DNA from: Epiperipatus broadwayi | Taxonomy: Eukaryota > Onychophora > Udeonychophora > Euonychophora > Peripatidae | NCBI GenBank assembly: GCA_028023455.1 | Contig: JAQFVV010006200.1 | Coordinates: forward strand, 1,871,238 to 1,935,237 | Reading direction: 5' to 3' | Length of the DNA: 64,000 nt | Part shown: one piece after another, positions 26,500 to 38,161 of the stretch | Layout of the letters: every line of letters begins with the position of its first letter | Numbering within the stretch: the stretch's first letter is position 1 | Program-made: the position numbers and the translations under genes | The notes under the pieces: model-generated | The model's database searches: none | The model's input: only the letters and a program-made list of their open reading frames with translations | Told to the model about the DNA's origin: nothing

Positions 26500-27110
26500 C
26501 AGACTAAACACCATTTTAAAATTATCATGGGAGACTTTGATATACTGGCAAACAATTGAAAAATGAATATATTGTGGATAAATCTGGTTATGGTATCAGA
26601 AATAAGAGAGAGGGTATAGATTTGTGACATTCATAGTATATGCTATGATTTTTTTAAACAAATGCTAAATGGACATGGAAGCATATAAATTAAGATACAA
26701 CAGGATTGAATTATATTTTAATTAACTGAAAATATGTATTTCAAGACTGTAATGTTATTAATATATTCAACACAAAAAATGATTTATCACTTTGTGAAAT
26801 GTAATGTATATTCTAATGTGAAACTAGAGATAGAAACTGTTAAAAAGACAATACAATTGATATTCATAACCTTTAGAAATATTCCAATGAATTCAAATTA
26901 GAACTTGTAAAGTATTTAAAAATATTAACAGACTGAAGATAGTTCAGATTTGACTGAAACCAATAAGAAAATGACTGATAATCTATTATGGACTGCAAGA
27001 AAGATAGCTAGTACAAAAAAGCAGTCATTTAGTAGTAAATTTTCTACTGAAATAAGATAATGTATGAAGGAAAGAAGGAATATCAAAGTTTTTAAATTAA
27101 TCTTCTAAAA
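26500..27110 (+). pseudogene. RTE endonuclease domain relic
   Basis: The open pieces include MGDFDILANN (compare the catalytic GDFN motif of APE endonucleases, with the Asn changed to Asp), IVDKSGYGIRNK, and further downstream degraded sequence where NQIDY and SDH motifs would be expected but were not located. The fragment precedes the reverse transcriptase in the right order and distance. It is interrupted by several stops. Confidence 0.6.
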
Positions 27111-27128
27111 AGAATTGAATATTTGCAG

Positions 27129-27233
27129 GGTTTTTTTCCATGTGTCATAGCATCGGCCGGGAAGCGAACCTGCTAACCCAGGACAACTGCTTGTAAGGCA
27201 GCTGTGCTGACCACTCGACCACCAACACTTGAC
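27129..27233 (-). mobile_element. tRNA-derived SINE, family 1, nested in RTE
   Basis: In reverse orientation, box B appears as GGAAGCGAACCTGC and box A as CCACTCGACCACC, with a T-run on the left. The imperfect 10-bp duplication ATATTTGCAG / ATATCTGCAG (27119-27128, 27234-27243) marks insertion between the endonuclease and reverse transcriptase parts of the RTE copy. The SINE is therefore younger than that copy. Confidence 0.85.
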
Positions 27234-27269
27234 ATATCTGCAGTTTTGTAAAACAGCATGAAAGAAAAT

Positions 27270-28760
27270 ATAATTGTGAATTGGCAAAGAAACTTAAAAG
27301 AATAAAAGTTTCAAAGTGTAAGATATCTCAATATTGGAAGAAAAGTTATCTCAACAATAAGAAAATAGAATTGTTACTAAAAAAGTAGAGCAACTATTTT
27401 AAATGAAAAAGTGAAACAAACAATTAAATCTATGAAGAAGGAAAAAGTACCTGGAAATAATATAATGATTAATGATGTTTTAAAAGAAGTGTGAAGAAAT
27501 AGAAAAAAATTTGGACAAAGCTATATACAAATATCTAAGTGGTAATGTACCAGATGATTGGAAGAATGTAATAGTAATGTTAATATTTAAGAAAGATAAT
27601 AAAGAAAATGTTTGAAATTACAGGCCTATCAGTCTTTTATCACTTGTATACAAAATCTTTATCTTATCTATAGCAAACGTTAATTTTAAGTAACCAAAAG
27701 AACAAGTTGGATTTAAAAGTGGTTTTAGCATAATGGTTCATATCCAAATATTAAGAGAAATTATAGAAAGGATCAATGAATTTGAATTGTCATTATGGTT
27801 TGGATGTGTAGATTATGAAAAGGCATCTGGTCTGCTAAGCATTTCATTGTATTTAGAGAGCATCAAGATATAGACTCAAAATATTGTCATATTCTGAAGA
27901 ATATTTATCAAAATTCAGCAATGATTAGATTATTTGGTGATAGTAAGAAGATTAATATTAAGAGGACTCAACAATATGATTATTCCATATCTCCAAGTGT
28001 TTTACTGCAGTTTTACAAAGAAGTATTTTGAGAATTAAAGTGAAAAGCTTAGGGAATAAAAGTAAAGGAGATTATTTAAGCCATCTCGCTTTCACAGATG
28101 ATGTAGTTAATTTTACAAATAATACTGCAGAGTTTTAGGAAATGCTGTAAAAGCCATCAGATGAAAATAAGAGAGGGTGACTAAAGGAAATGCTAAAAAG
28201 ATTAATGTTTCACTGGAATTTTTTAGAAGAAGAAAATAAAGTTTGATAATCAGGATACTTTTATCACATTATTAATATAGAAGGAAATAGATGAAATTAA
28301 TCATAGAATTAGGTTTAGAGAGTGCTTTTAATAGAAACAAATTAATATTAAAATATTTTAGTAGATGTATTTTCAAATACTTATTTATGGATCTGAGACT
28401 TGGACATTTAATGCAGTAGTGATGAAGAGACTTCAGATTATTCAACAAAGTAAGGAAAAGTCTGGGATAACCAGAAGAGATCAAAAATGGAATATATGAA
28501 TAAGAGAACAAGCAATTATCAATGACGTTGTTGAAAGAATTAAAAGACTAAAATGTTTTTGGGCTGAACATATTCCTAAAAGAGATGATAATCGATAGAA
28601 AGTTCAAGTCTTAAATTGGATCCCAAGAGATTGCAAAAAACTTAGAAAGTAATGGTATGTGATATGGATGGATAAAATAAGGAAGTTTGCTGATGTGTTG
28701 TAGAGAAAAGAAGTTAGGATTGGAGAAACTAGACAATTGAAATAATGGTAATGATTATAT
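27270..28760 (+). pseudogene. RTE reverse transcriptase relic
   Basis: Reverse transcriptase for target-primed reverse transcription. Region 1 (KEKVPGNN), region 2 (NYRPISLLS), region 2a (EQVGFKSGFS), motif A (VDYEKAS, first Asp kept) and motif C (FTDD for the usual FADD, both Asp kept) can be read across frame breaks. The C-terminal part matches the ORF at 45975-46457 (IRR(D)QKWNIWIREQ-like, ARRDDNR, LNWIP, DCK). At least a dozen stops exclude function. Confidence 0.78.
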
Positions 28761-28884
28761 GTATTTTTAAAGAATAAAACATGTTTCAGCTATTCATTAT
28801 CATACAGCCTCAACTGATGTGGTTGTACCTTCACACTCATATAGAAAACAATGGCAATTTGTCCATACATATGCTGATGATGAT

Positions 28885-29559
28885 CCCAGCAGATTGATTT
28901 AAATAATATAGGAGTGTTCCAACAGATAGTGATCTTAGTAATGATTTTGTTTATCTATAGTGTGGCATTTTTTTGGTTATAGTTTTTTTAAAACTTGCCA
29001 CTTCCTTTCACTTACTGATTGATTCTAGCAGCTTCCATTTTCTAAAATTTAGAGAATGCAATCAGTATTCGTGAGTTTATCAATTTAAAATTTTAAATAA
29101 TTCAGTAGTTTGGGATAATGATGCTTCTACTATTTCGAGTATTAATAATTTGATTCAAACTACTTACAGATTTATAAAACTGACAAAAATTTCCTGTCAG
29201 ATATTTATCATATCTTTAGCATTATATTGTCACTACATGATGTCAATAATAGTGTTAATATGATAGACATTCCCAATAAATTTGTCTATATCTAAATATA
29301 AAATGGGAAGATAAAGGTATTCCTAAACGTGAATCTCCTTTAGGAAATAACATATGTTCGATACAAAATGATACAGATAAAAGTGTCGTCAAAATAAAAT
29401 GTTATCACTTGTTTGCAAATACCTACCACCTGGTCAAACAATATGTACATACATACACACACACCCAGACACAAATAATCAATTCAATAATAATAAAGCT
29501 GAATTTTAAACTTCATTAAGAGTTTGTTAATCTGTTCAGAATTTAGCGAATGCGTAGTA
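28885..29559. other. AT-rich non-coding stretch
   Basis: I see no gene, RNA or repeat family member here apart from a short CA-rich run near 29455. Confidence 0.5.
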
Positions 29560-30030
29560 TTTTTATTATTCTGTAATTACACTAAGTATAGAAGAAAAAA
29601 GATTTTCAATTTTAATCTTTTCTACCGAAATAGATTTCTCTGCGTGGCATTTAAAGCAAACTCGAGAGAGCGAACGTAGGTTGGAAGCCCGACAACTGGA
29701 GCTTTACCAGAAAAGGCAAGAAAAAAAATGCTTAAAATAATCCAGATGCGAACGTAAGGTTGCCATGGAAAATTAGGTCTCCACCTACGTTTCTGTAGTT
29801 TCCATGGTAATCTAGAGAAGCCAATCAATTTTCACAAAACAATAGAGATATTGATGACGTACATGTAGCGTAGAGAAGTTTGTAACTATAGTTACAGATA
29901 AATTCTTTGATGCCAAAACTAGAGTAAATTAATACAATTTCATTGGTGAACGTAAAAACATAACTAGTAAATTCATGATGTCAAACGAACGTAATTCATT
30001 GATAAAGAAAATCATCGAGTGGATATTACG
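29560..30030 (+). other. GC-richer island, candidate host exon or promoter
   Basis: This patch is visibly less AT-rich than its surroundings and does not match any repeat in the window. On the plus strand an open segment without Met runs to a stop at about 29739. Its end reads TEIDFSAWHLKQTR then ESERRLEARQLELYQKRQEK, an Arg/Glu/Gln-rich helix-like composition quite unlike the AT-driven chance ORFs nearby. A 68-codon minus ORF overlaps it (29622-29828). Downstream are CCATGG twice, a CRE-like TGACGTAC (near 29854), a palindrome GTAACTATAGTTAC (29881) and four copies of GAACGTA (29672-29994). It could be a terminal exon, a promoter or an unrecognised repeat. Confidence 0.35.
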
Positions 30031-32095
30031 TATTTTGGAAAAATAAGTATTGATGAATTTATTTTTATTAAATTTATGAATTTCAAATATATGTAATAAA
30101 AAATCATATAAATTATTATATAAATATACATTTATTTATTCTTATAGTATATGTGTGTGAGAGAACTTAATTTTTGAATTTTAAATTCTCTTCGTTTTAT
30201 TTATTACTTTATTTACACTATTTTTCTCATTTACTGAATTTAGTTATTTTGGGATCATCTCATAAATCTCTTCTTTTTTAATTAATTTTTTCAGTATTAA
30301 AATTACTTAGATTCAAAAGTTTTAAACACAAACATTTTCAAATAAAAAGCTTTACCAAATATTAATTATTAAAATGATTATACTATACATTGTACACAGA
30401 TACCCTCTCACTTTGCAAACAAGGACAGTTCGAACAACAAATATAATCAAATTATCTTTTTATTTAAGTAATAATAGTGAATAAACGGACATACTTTTCT
30501 ATGAAAGATTACGACAGAAATATCTATCAAGTTAGTATTGTATTTTTGATAACATAAAAATACATATCAAATAAACTTTTTTTTTTTTTCAAATACATCC
30601 CTGAAAAATATTAGAAAGTTTATGACAGTTTTATAAGTTTAAACTTGATCTCTGTCTGAGTTAAAAAAATCAAATTGTCGTTACCCAATTTAAACATTAG
30701 TATCTAAAATTGTCAAGCTGTTTATTGTTGCAACATGGCAGTCTTTGGGATTGTGAGTGTATTTACTAAAGTGAAGGATGAATAGACTGAAAATCCTGAG
30801 TTCAAATCCCTCTATTTACATATATAAAAAACATTTGGTATAAAAAAATGAACACTAACAAAAACAATTATAGTCACAACAAAGAACTGCAACCCAAAAA
30901 ATACACACAGCATAACAAATTATTTAGAAAATCACCACAGATAAGAAAACGTTAGAGTTGATAGTCTGTTAAGCAGAACATGTGTTCAAAGCAACTACTT
31001 CCTTACGTTAATGATACAGTGCAGAGAGATAGTATCATAAGAACTGAACGAATTTGATTGGGTGGTATTTAAAGCTAAGAATCAATCAAATCGTAACACA
31101 CACACATTCCATTGGAATATTTTGTGTATGCTGAGCCCAAAAATTCTCAATATTTTTCAGATTGTTTTGTGAAATATAGTAGTGTAACTGTTATAATTTG
31201 GAGGGGGAAAGTAAAATGGAAAGTAACCATAATTTATAGATCAGGTAATAAAGAAAACTCTAGTATGAAAATTAAAATTATTTTTTCTTCAATTAAATTT
31301 GATTAAAGATAGAATATGATGGAGCGATAGAATTAAGCAAGATGTTGAATTTTGTCAGCAATATATATATATATCTTGCTTTAAAGCATAATAAAATGTC
31401 AAATAAGCAAATTAAAGGATTGGCGTGTTATTTATGTGGATATATTTGTTATTCATAGATTGTTTGGCATAATAATCATAGAACTTATTTTAATGAGTTC
31501 TTTTCGTTTTTCTTTTCTGAAATTAGAATGGCCATATTCATTTATGACAGCTACTAATAATATTTAATAAATTCAGTGATTATTATATATACTAATACAT
31601 TGAACTAAAATGATTAGTTTTATTAAGGATAATTGGAATAAATGATATATAGGATTAATTAGTCTCTATTATAAATTTAAACTGATCTCTCATTCTACAT
31701 TTGTTTAAACTATAACATGCTTCTCATTTATTATCTTTATTCTCAAATCATTTATTAAAATTACATACTTAATTTAAAAATCTATGATAATTGAAATGAG
31801 ACAGTAGTTATCTTTGCATTATGTAGGATATGTTTAATATTACATGAGTACTTTATGCACAATTTAATATCATAATCATATTATTTCTGAATACTATTCT
31901 AGATTATAGCTACATATATACAATATTTGTTCATTTTAGGTTAGATAGTAGTGAATGGCATTAAAGTTTAAATTTCAACTAGCATTTAAAATACACTTTT
32001 CGTATATATATATCATATATATATATTCTCATGGATAAATGAATTCATATTATTTTTGGAAGTTTCCATGTAATAAAAATATAATAGCTAAATTG
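30031..32095. other. AT-rich non-coding stretch
   Basis: No gene is supported. T runs, a TA run near 31361 and TA-rich palindromic sequence near 32005 are present. A tRNA box B-like GAGTTCAAATCCC at 30799 has no convincing box A, so I do not call a tRNA. Confidence 0.5.
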
Positions 32096-32843
32096 CTGAT
32101 GTACCAGTGCAAGTACTTTCCTCAGAGATTTTTTTTTTCTCAAATCATAAGAATGGGTGTGGTAAGATTTTAAATCATTTTTTTTCTTTTGTTATTTTCT
32201 CCCCATTCTCAAATTCAGTTGGTTGAGATGTTTTAAAAATTTTTTTATCTTCCAATAGATTTTTCCAAATATTATTAATTTTCTTTAATTTGCACTTTCC
32301 ATTTATGCTCTTAGACCATTTTAAAATCTCTATATTTTCCCTTAGCAATCTCGGGGCATATTGTTCAATTTTTGCCAGAATGTGTTTTATTAAAATTAAT
32401 GTCATGGTTAGTTAATGTAATGTGTAAATAAATCGCCAATGAATTAGATTTTTCTCTAACTGCCAAAATGTGTTCTTCCTTTCTGATGTTTATTCCATGA
32501 TTTGTCTGTCCATTGTATAAATGTAAACAAACTCCACATGGAATTTCATATACACCATAACCCTTCAAAGGAATTTTATCTTTAGAGTGTGGAAATACTT
32601 CATTATTTTTTTTTAAATGTAGTCTAATTGTGTGGATATTATTTTTCTTTAAAACATTACCAATTTTATCAATTACTCCCTTTATATATGCCAAAACAGT
32701 CTTAATTTTTGAAGTATCAAAAGTTTTTTCTTATTATATAAAACAGCCCTATTAATAATCCTGTGATCAAAACCATTATGAAGAAGCATTTTTTTAATAG
32801 CATAAGTATCTTTGTAAAAATGGCTGTCATCAGAAATATCTCT
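32096..32843 (-). pseudogene. Penelope-like element GIY-YIG fragment, left arm of head-to-head pair
   Basis: Minus-strand C-terminal part of a Penelope-like element. The 32365-32694 ORF carries GVYEIPCGVC (GIY motif), LYNGQT (YIG motif with Ile replaced by Asn), INIRKEEH (catalytic Arg region) and later HILAV. A second frame (32175-32405) continues AKIEQYAPRLLRENIEILKW ... INNIWKNLL, the usual tail of GIY-YIG PLEs. The GIY-YIG domain nicks DNA for target-primed reverse transcription. A frameshift near 32390 separates the two ORFs. The reverse transcriptase is missing (5' truncation). The 3' end carries CTGAGGAAAGTAC and a stem-loop-like patch near 32110. Confidence 0.85.
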
Positions 32844-32964
32844 TAGTTATATCCCACGGTATATATAGAAAGCAAACACACACTGGGAGATGTCTATATT
32901 TTTCTTCTCATCATCATTCAGCACAATTATTTTCATTGACAAAGACATTGTTAAATCAAACTAA
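32844..32964. other. Spacer between the two PLE arms
   Basis: About 120 bp without similarity between its two halves. It is the only unique sequence between the head-to-head PLE fragments. It contains CACACACTGGGAG and a CATCATCATT stretch and has no ORF. Confidence 0.6.
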
Positions 32965-33690
32965 AAGATTTTCTGATAACAGCCATTTTCACAGAGATAT
33001 CTATGCTACTAAAAAATACTTCTTCATAATGGTTTTGATCACAGGATTAAGATTTTGATACTTCAAAATTAAGACTGTTCTGCCATATATAAAGGGAGTA
33101 ACTGATAAAATTGGTAGTGTTTTAAAGAAAAATAATATCCACTCAATCTATACTACATTAAAAAAAATTAATGAAGTATTTCCATACCCTAAAGTTAAAT
33201 TCCTTTGGAGTGTCATGATGTATATGAAATTTCTCATGGAGTTTGTATATATTCATACATTGGACAAATGAATCATAAAATAAATGTAAGAAAGATAGAA
33301 CACATTTTGGCAATTAGAGATAAATCTAATTCATCAGCCGTTTATTCACACATTAAGTTAACTAATTATGACATCAATTTTAATGCAACACATATTCTAG
33401 CAATAATTAAACAATATGCCTAGAGAATGCTAAGGGCAGATGTAGAGAATTTTAAAAAGCCTAAGAGCATAAATGAAAAGTGTGAATTAAAGAAAATTAA
33501 CAATATTTGGAAAAAATTGTTGGAGGATAAATATTTTTAAAAATTTCTCAACCAATAGAATTTGAGACTTAGGAGAAAATAATAAAGGAAAACAATAATG
33601 ACTTTAAATCTCACCACACACATTCTTATGATTTGAGAAAGAAGAAGCTTTGAGAAAAGTACTTGTTGTACTGAAATGTCAGCTATTTAG
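32965..33690 (+). pseudogene. Penelope-like element GIY-YIG fragment, right arm
   Basis: Plus-strand partner of the 32.1-32.8 kb fragment, with the same order: TVLPYIKGVTDKIG, then VYEISHGVC (GIY; the conserved Pro-Cys changed to Ser-His), SYIGQMN (YIG intact), INVRKIEH (Arg kept), then IIKQYA and a stop where the other arm reads through. The tail KKINNIWKKLLED follows after stops. The 3' UTR has TTGAGAA, then AGTAC/GTACT as a 5-bp stem, then GAAA. Homology to the left arm starts within about 10 bp of the same internal point. Both arms are therefore truncated at the same place. Confidence 0.82.
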
Positions 33691-35315
33691 TTATTATATA
33701 TATACTGTAATGATATAGAAATTAAGGAGTAATATGGAGGAGAAATGAGAAAACATCATCATCCCCAAATATCACAAATATAAAAATTAAGAAAGTAGGA
33801 GACTGGGGAAATCATCATCATTTCCATTGATAAGTAAAAACAAATATAAAAGGAATAAATATATAAGGAACATAAGAATTAGCATTGCAACAAAAATAAG
33901 TATACTATAATAATATTACTAATAAGCTATAATATCACCAACAATCTCATTAATAATCAAATCAACAGTCAACTTTCAATGATCATCCCTTGTGATCGGA
34001 CCTAAAATAGACACACTATAAACTAGCTAATTATTTAGTCACTGCCAAACTTAGGACATGATAAACAAAGATTTATTGGATGCACATATTTAAATTCCAA
34101 TGTATCTACCATAAAAATAAAAAATAATAATGTTGAGATACTGATACATCTTGATCATCATCAATTCGCTGACGATATGGTTCCATGAGTGTATAAACCA
34201 ACTATAAATTTAATTTCTAATAAAAACAAAATGCAGTAAATGGATTTTAAAGATAGTATCTTTGCACCATCCAGTATTACAAACTAGATGTTCAAACACA
34301 AACATAAATCCCTACATTTATATAACTAACCATTATTACTTTAATATAGCTTAAGAAACATTAACCATAAGGACTGTGATGGTGAACAAAAGAAAGATAA
34401 ATATAACCACTTTATTTAAAATAATTTTACTAGGATAGTTTACATATCCATAAACACTGCTTTAATGAAATCAATTCACACACACATTTCCAATTCATAG
34501 AACAATTAGCTGGAGGAATAAGATGTTAACACTATTATTTTTTAAAAGAACAATTATTTAGTAAATTGATTAATAATTAAGAAAATTTTATAATAAGAGA
34601 AGAAAATTATTATAATTTTAGAGGGAAAATCAAATGAATAAAAAAAATTGTTTTAAAAAAATGTTAAATTAATAAAATTATTCATTATCACCATCTATTA
34701 TTTGTAAAAACAATTATTATAAGTGAAGATATAATATGCATGTAAAATACCTTAACCATGATTTTGCTTTACTTTTGAGTCCTTCAATAGTTGCAATTTT
34801 CAGAGTTTTTTTCCCTGTTGATTTTATTGTTGAGCTTAACAATTGTTGTTTTCTTCTTGTAAGCTATAGAAGTTCTCCATTAACACATATTTTTAGAGTA
34901 ATGCATTCAAATTTTTTTTATTTTTGCAATAGAATATTTCCAAGCTTTACACAGAATGAATTTATCTATTTTTTTCAGTCTATTATTTTTTAGGTCAGGC
35001 TAAATACACCTAAAGAGACAATTATACACTTGTATGGAGATAAGGCTTATTACAGATTACTTTAGGGCTATTCTTCTACATTTTCTTTATTGAACAGGTT
35101 ATATGTTGAAGTTTAATGATGCTCACTTTCTAGATAAATTTAGCATATTTCTCAAATCCATTTTAGAAAACATTTTTCTTAACTAATAGTGAGATGAATC
35201 TATGGGCTGACAACTGCTTTAATTAGTGAGTTTACCAAAGAAAAAATATTTTCCAAGATGGTTTCTTCTGCATTTTCATTAGGATTTAAATAGCCAATTC
35301 TCTGATTTTCATTTT
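33691..35315. other. AT-rich non-coding stretch
   Basis: No gene is supported. It is very AT-rich between 34540 and 34730. An 85-codon Phe-rich ORF (34736-34993, plus) looks driven by T-rich composition. Confidence 0.5.
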
Positions 35316-35580
35316 CAATCATCATCAATCCATTGCAGAATGAAATTCTTTTCAAGTTTAATCCTGTTTCTCTGATCCATTACTTTTATTTTTCACATTG
35401 TAGCAGTGAACTTCGTTATTTTATTCATCCATTTCATATATGGTCTCGTTTTAGATCTTTTATAATTTCTTGATATTGTTTAAAACTTCAACTGCCCATC
35501 TAGTGCCATTTTCCTTGCAAAATGTCCAGCCTAACTTCATTTTAATCTTATAATTTTTTCAATGAATCTTTATTGAAACA
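35316..35580 (-). pseudogene. RTE LINE 3'-end fragment
   Basis: Minus-strand fragment of the RTE C-terminal region and 3' end. The plus strand shows TCATCATCAATCCATTGCAG, then CTTTTCAAGTTTAATCC, ATTCATCCATTTCATATATG and GGTCTCGTTTTAGATC. This is the same order as in the intact tail ORF at 45975-46457 (TCATCATCAACTATTATCAATCCACTGCAGG ..., ATTTCATCCATCCATCTCAC, GGTCTCTTTCTAGG). It is 5'-truncated, as is usual for LINE insertions, and heavily mutated. Confidence 0.75.
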
Positions 35581-36044
35581 AAACTATGAGTATTTTGAGA
35601 TGAAGGGACACCTGGAAAAAAAAAAAAATCTTTAAAGGATTAATATCAGAAAAATATTTTTTTGAAGAAAATTGTAAGATTTCTCAATATAGAAATTTCA
35701 TTTGCAGCTGCAATAATAATTTTATTCTCAAGGCTGGTCAAGTGGGAAAAAAAATTAATAAAAAAAAAACACAGTAGTGCATGCAATCATTGGGGCTTTT
35801 TTTTTTTTTCAAAATTCCATTTGTATAAAATCTTTTTATATAAAAAACAAAATTCTTGTCTGATTTCTTTGTCTGAGATAAAATCTTATTATTGTTAAAT
35901 TTTAGCAAAATTATTGGTAATTTTTAAACAACCTTAAAATGTTATCAAAAGATGTTAAGGTAAAAGCGTTTGACATCTTTCAGAAATTAAATAAGAATAT
36001 CTTAACCCTCCACTGACTGCAGTTCAGCTTTCCATACATATTTT

Positions 36045-36785
36045 GTATATACTATATTAATATTTAAATACATGTACATTGTCTATACTAAACTTCATGT
36101 AATTAGAAGGAATTTGAACTCAGACTTTCAAGCTCCCTACAACTATATACTCCACCTTATACAACTGAAATACATGACCATATACATGTACAAAATATAA
36201 ATTCTCTCCATTATATGTATTTTGTGCTAGACTAGCACTCATAAGTTAGTCCAAATCACCACCTCTAACACACCAATGCTAAGTTTATAATAAGATAGCA
36301 AATCTTCACACTTTAATGGACAAGCTTCAATCTTCTCCAACCTCCAAATCTTCAGCCATTCATATTATTGAAAATATGAGGATGGAATACTCAAAGCCCT
36401 TATTTATGCCAATATTATTATCATACCCAATGTCAACATAGGTATGACAATGATATTGACATCAACTAGGGCTTTGAGCATTCCATACTCAGATTTTCAA
36501 TGATATGAATGGCTGAAGAAATTGGAGAGTGGAAAAGAATAAAGCTTATCTATTAAACTTTGGAAATTTTCTATCTTAATATAAACTGAGCAATGATTGT
36601 ATATATGTATGAGAGATGGTGATCTGGACCTACTGTTGAGTGCTGATTTAGCATGAAATATGTATACTGAAGAACATTTATTTTTTCACATGTATATGGT
36701 CATGTATTTCAGTTGTATAAGATGAAGTGGATAGCAGTAAAGAGCTTCAAAGTCTGAGTTCAAGTCTTTCTTATATTAATATTAA
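36045..36785. mobile_element. Long foldback element (about 325-bp arms)
   Basis: Two arms of about 325-330 bp (36103-36427 and 36441-36773) are inverted copies separated by only about 13 bp. The inner ends are ATTATTATCATACC and GGTATGACAATG. Outer paired phrases include GAACTCAGACTTTCAAGC with GCTTCAAAGTCTGAGTTC, and CATGACCATATACATG with CATGTATATGGTCATG. As RNA or single-stranded DNA it could form a 330-bp hairpin. No ORF is present. Single-arm or rearranged relatives are at 23.7, 25.3, 52.4 and 59.8 kb. The right end abuts a PLE fragment. Confidence 0.85.
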
Positions 36786-36789
36786 TAAA

Positions 36790-37512
36790 ATTTATGAATG
36801 CTTTATCTCTGTGAATATAATATCTATATACAAATACAAAAAACTGTATTAAGAGCAAAGCTTTATTAACAATAAAAATGCTGGAGTGCTTATCATGCTT
36901 TCAACAGATAATTGTCATAGACATAGTAAGGCTTGTAATTGTTATAGACATAGCAATGCTTGTTACAGAAATAAGATACTGTTTAAAAACTACAAAATTA
37001 GCATATTATGTGCATAGTGCATTAATTAATTAGAGAAAGTCACATTTTAGAAAGGGGAATGCAAAATTTTTTCCTGTTAGTGACATAATTGTCCTTGAAA
37101 ATGTGCCAAGTCTTCTTGACCTTTTGCTTGGCATCATTGCATTCCAAGCAAATGATACTGAAACATGTGGGTTTGAATCGATGGCCAGAATTAGTAAAAT
37201 GGTTAAAAAAACAGATTTAGTATCCGAATGTGTTTTTACCTGATTATACGTGTATTTATGCTGGGCCAATTGGGAAGATAGGTTGGGCTGAACTTCACCA
37301 TAGTAAACAGATGAGCAGGAAGAATCTTGACATTTGATTTTATATACAATTTGAGAATGAAGATCCAATGGTAGTCTATCTGTTGAATTATTGATTAACT
37401 GGTACAATGGGAGGGAAGGGTGTAGTTTAACTTGATATGTTGAAGCAATAATTTTATGAATCCAAATGAATGATTGTGGGTATATAGGGAAGAAACAACC
37501 AAGGTTTATCAT
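36790..37512 (-). pseudogene. Penelope-like element fragment, second family, left arm
   Basis: The minus-strand ORF (37030-37512, 160 residues) carries a degraded GIY-YIG domain: VYKIKCQDSSCSSVYYGEVQ (GIY as VYKI, Cys pair, YIG as YYG), then LSSQLAQHKYTYN where the catalytic Arg is replaced (R to Q). Its end, SRRLGTFSRTIM, follows a frame change. The 3' UTR to about 36790 has a repeated GTCTATAACAATTA-like phrase. It differs clearly in sequence from the 32-kb PLE, so it is a second family. The Met start is fortuitous and the reverse transcriptase is missing. Confidence 0.78.
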
Positions 37513-37769
37513 TGGTTGTTGGGGGTTGATGTTGCATTTTATAATACAAGTTCTTGACAGTTTGAATGCAAGATGAAATCAAATCCAATATTCTACAGGT
37601 CAGATATATATGTGTCAATATTATTTTTATAGTCAGACTCTCATTTGCACAGATAAAAAATTTCTAAATAAGAATGTCTTAAGCCCTGGAAGTTTGTGTT
37701 CTTGATGTAACAGATTTTGAGTATATGAAACTGCATATGTGTATAGGTTTGATGAGCAACCCACCCATT

Positions 37770-38161
37770 GAATTGGACTACACACCCCTTCCCTTTTGTA
37801 TTGGTTAATCAATAATTCAAAGGATATTCATTCTCAAATTGTATATAAAATCAAATGTCAAGATTCTTCCTACCCATCTATTTATTATCGTGAACCTTGG
37901 ACCAACCTGTCTATCTGATTGTCTCAGCATAAATACATGTATAACTGGGTAAAAACACATTTGGACACTGAATCTGTTTTTTCCAAGCATTTCATTAATT
38001 CTGGCCATCGATTTGAGCTCATATGTTTCAATGTCATTTACTCAGAATGGAATGATGCCAAGCGAAAGGTCGAGGAGACTTGGCATATTTCCAAGGACAA
38101 TTATACCATCAATAGGAAATAATCTTGTGTTTCCTTTTCTAAAAAGTGTTATGCTCTAACT
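37770..38161 (+). pseudogene. Penelope-like element fragment, second family, right arm (before hAT insert)
   Basis: Plus-strand partner of the 36.8-kb arm: IVYKIKCQDSS, SIYYREL, a stop, then LSQHKYMYNWVKTH, ESVFSKHFINSGHRFE and NDAKRKVEETWHISKDNYTI, ending at a stop near 38122. The 'F..H....HRF' and 'R...E..HI' patterns are usual in PLE GIY-YIG tails. This copy keeps more of the tail than the left arm but has an in-frame stop. Its 3' UTR is cut at 38161 by a hAT element and resumes at 38929. Confidence 0.75.

Larger units (their letters stand above)
26150..28884 (+). mobile_element. Nearly full-length dead RTE-type LINE with nested SINE
   Basis: A non-LTR retrotransposon encoding an APE endonuclease followed by reverse transcriptase. 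Visible in order: IIMGDFDILANN and GYGIRN (endonuclease, 26520-26603); KSMKKEKVPGNN (27426); NYRPISLLSLVYKIF (27616); PKEQVGFKSGFS (27693); FGCVDYEKAS (motif A, 27799); LAFTDDVVNF (motif C, 28085); and the RTE C-terminal tail (28430-28740). It ends in TGATGATGAT, a typical RTE short-repeat 3' end. Total length, about 2.7 kb, is close to the usual 3 kb. Many stops and frameshifts make it inactive. A SINE interrupts it at 27129. The 5' boundary is approximate. Confidence 0.8.

Noticed and set aside
30740-30815. Possible tRNA gene with GAGTTCAAATCCC
   Set aside because: Only the box B-like phrase is present; there is no paired acceptor, D or anticodon arm.
36900-37000. Hammerhead-like core in the second PLE family 3' UTR
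   Set aside because: No CTGANGA followed by a stem and GAAA could be found in either arm; only a repeated GTCTATAACAATTA-like phrase is there.
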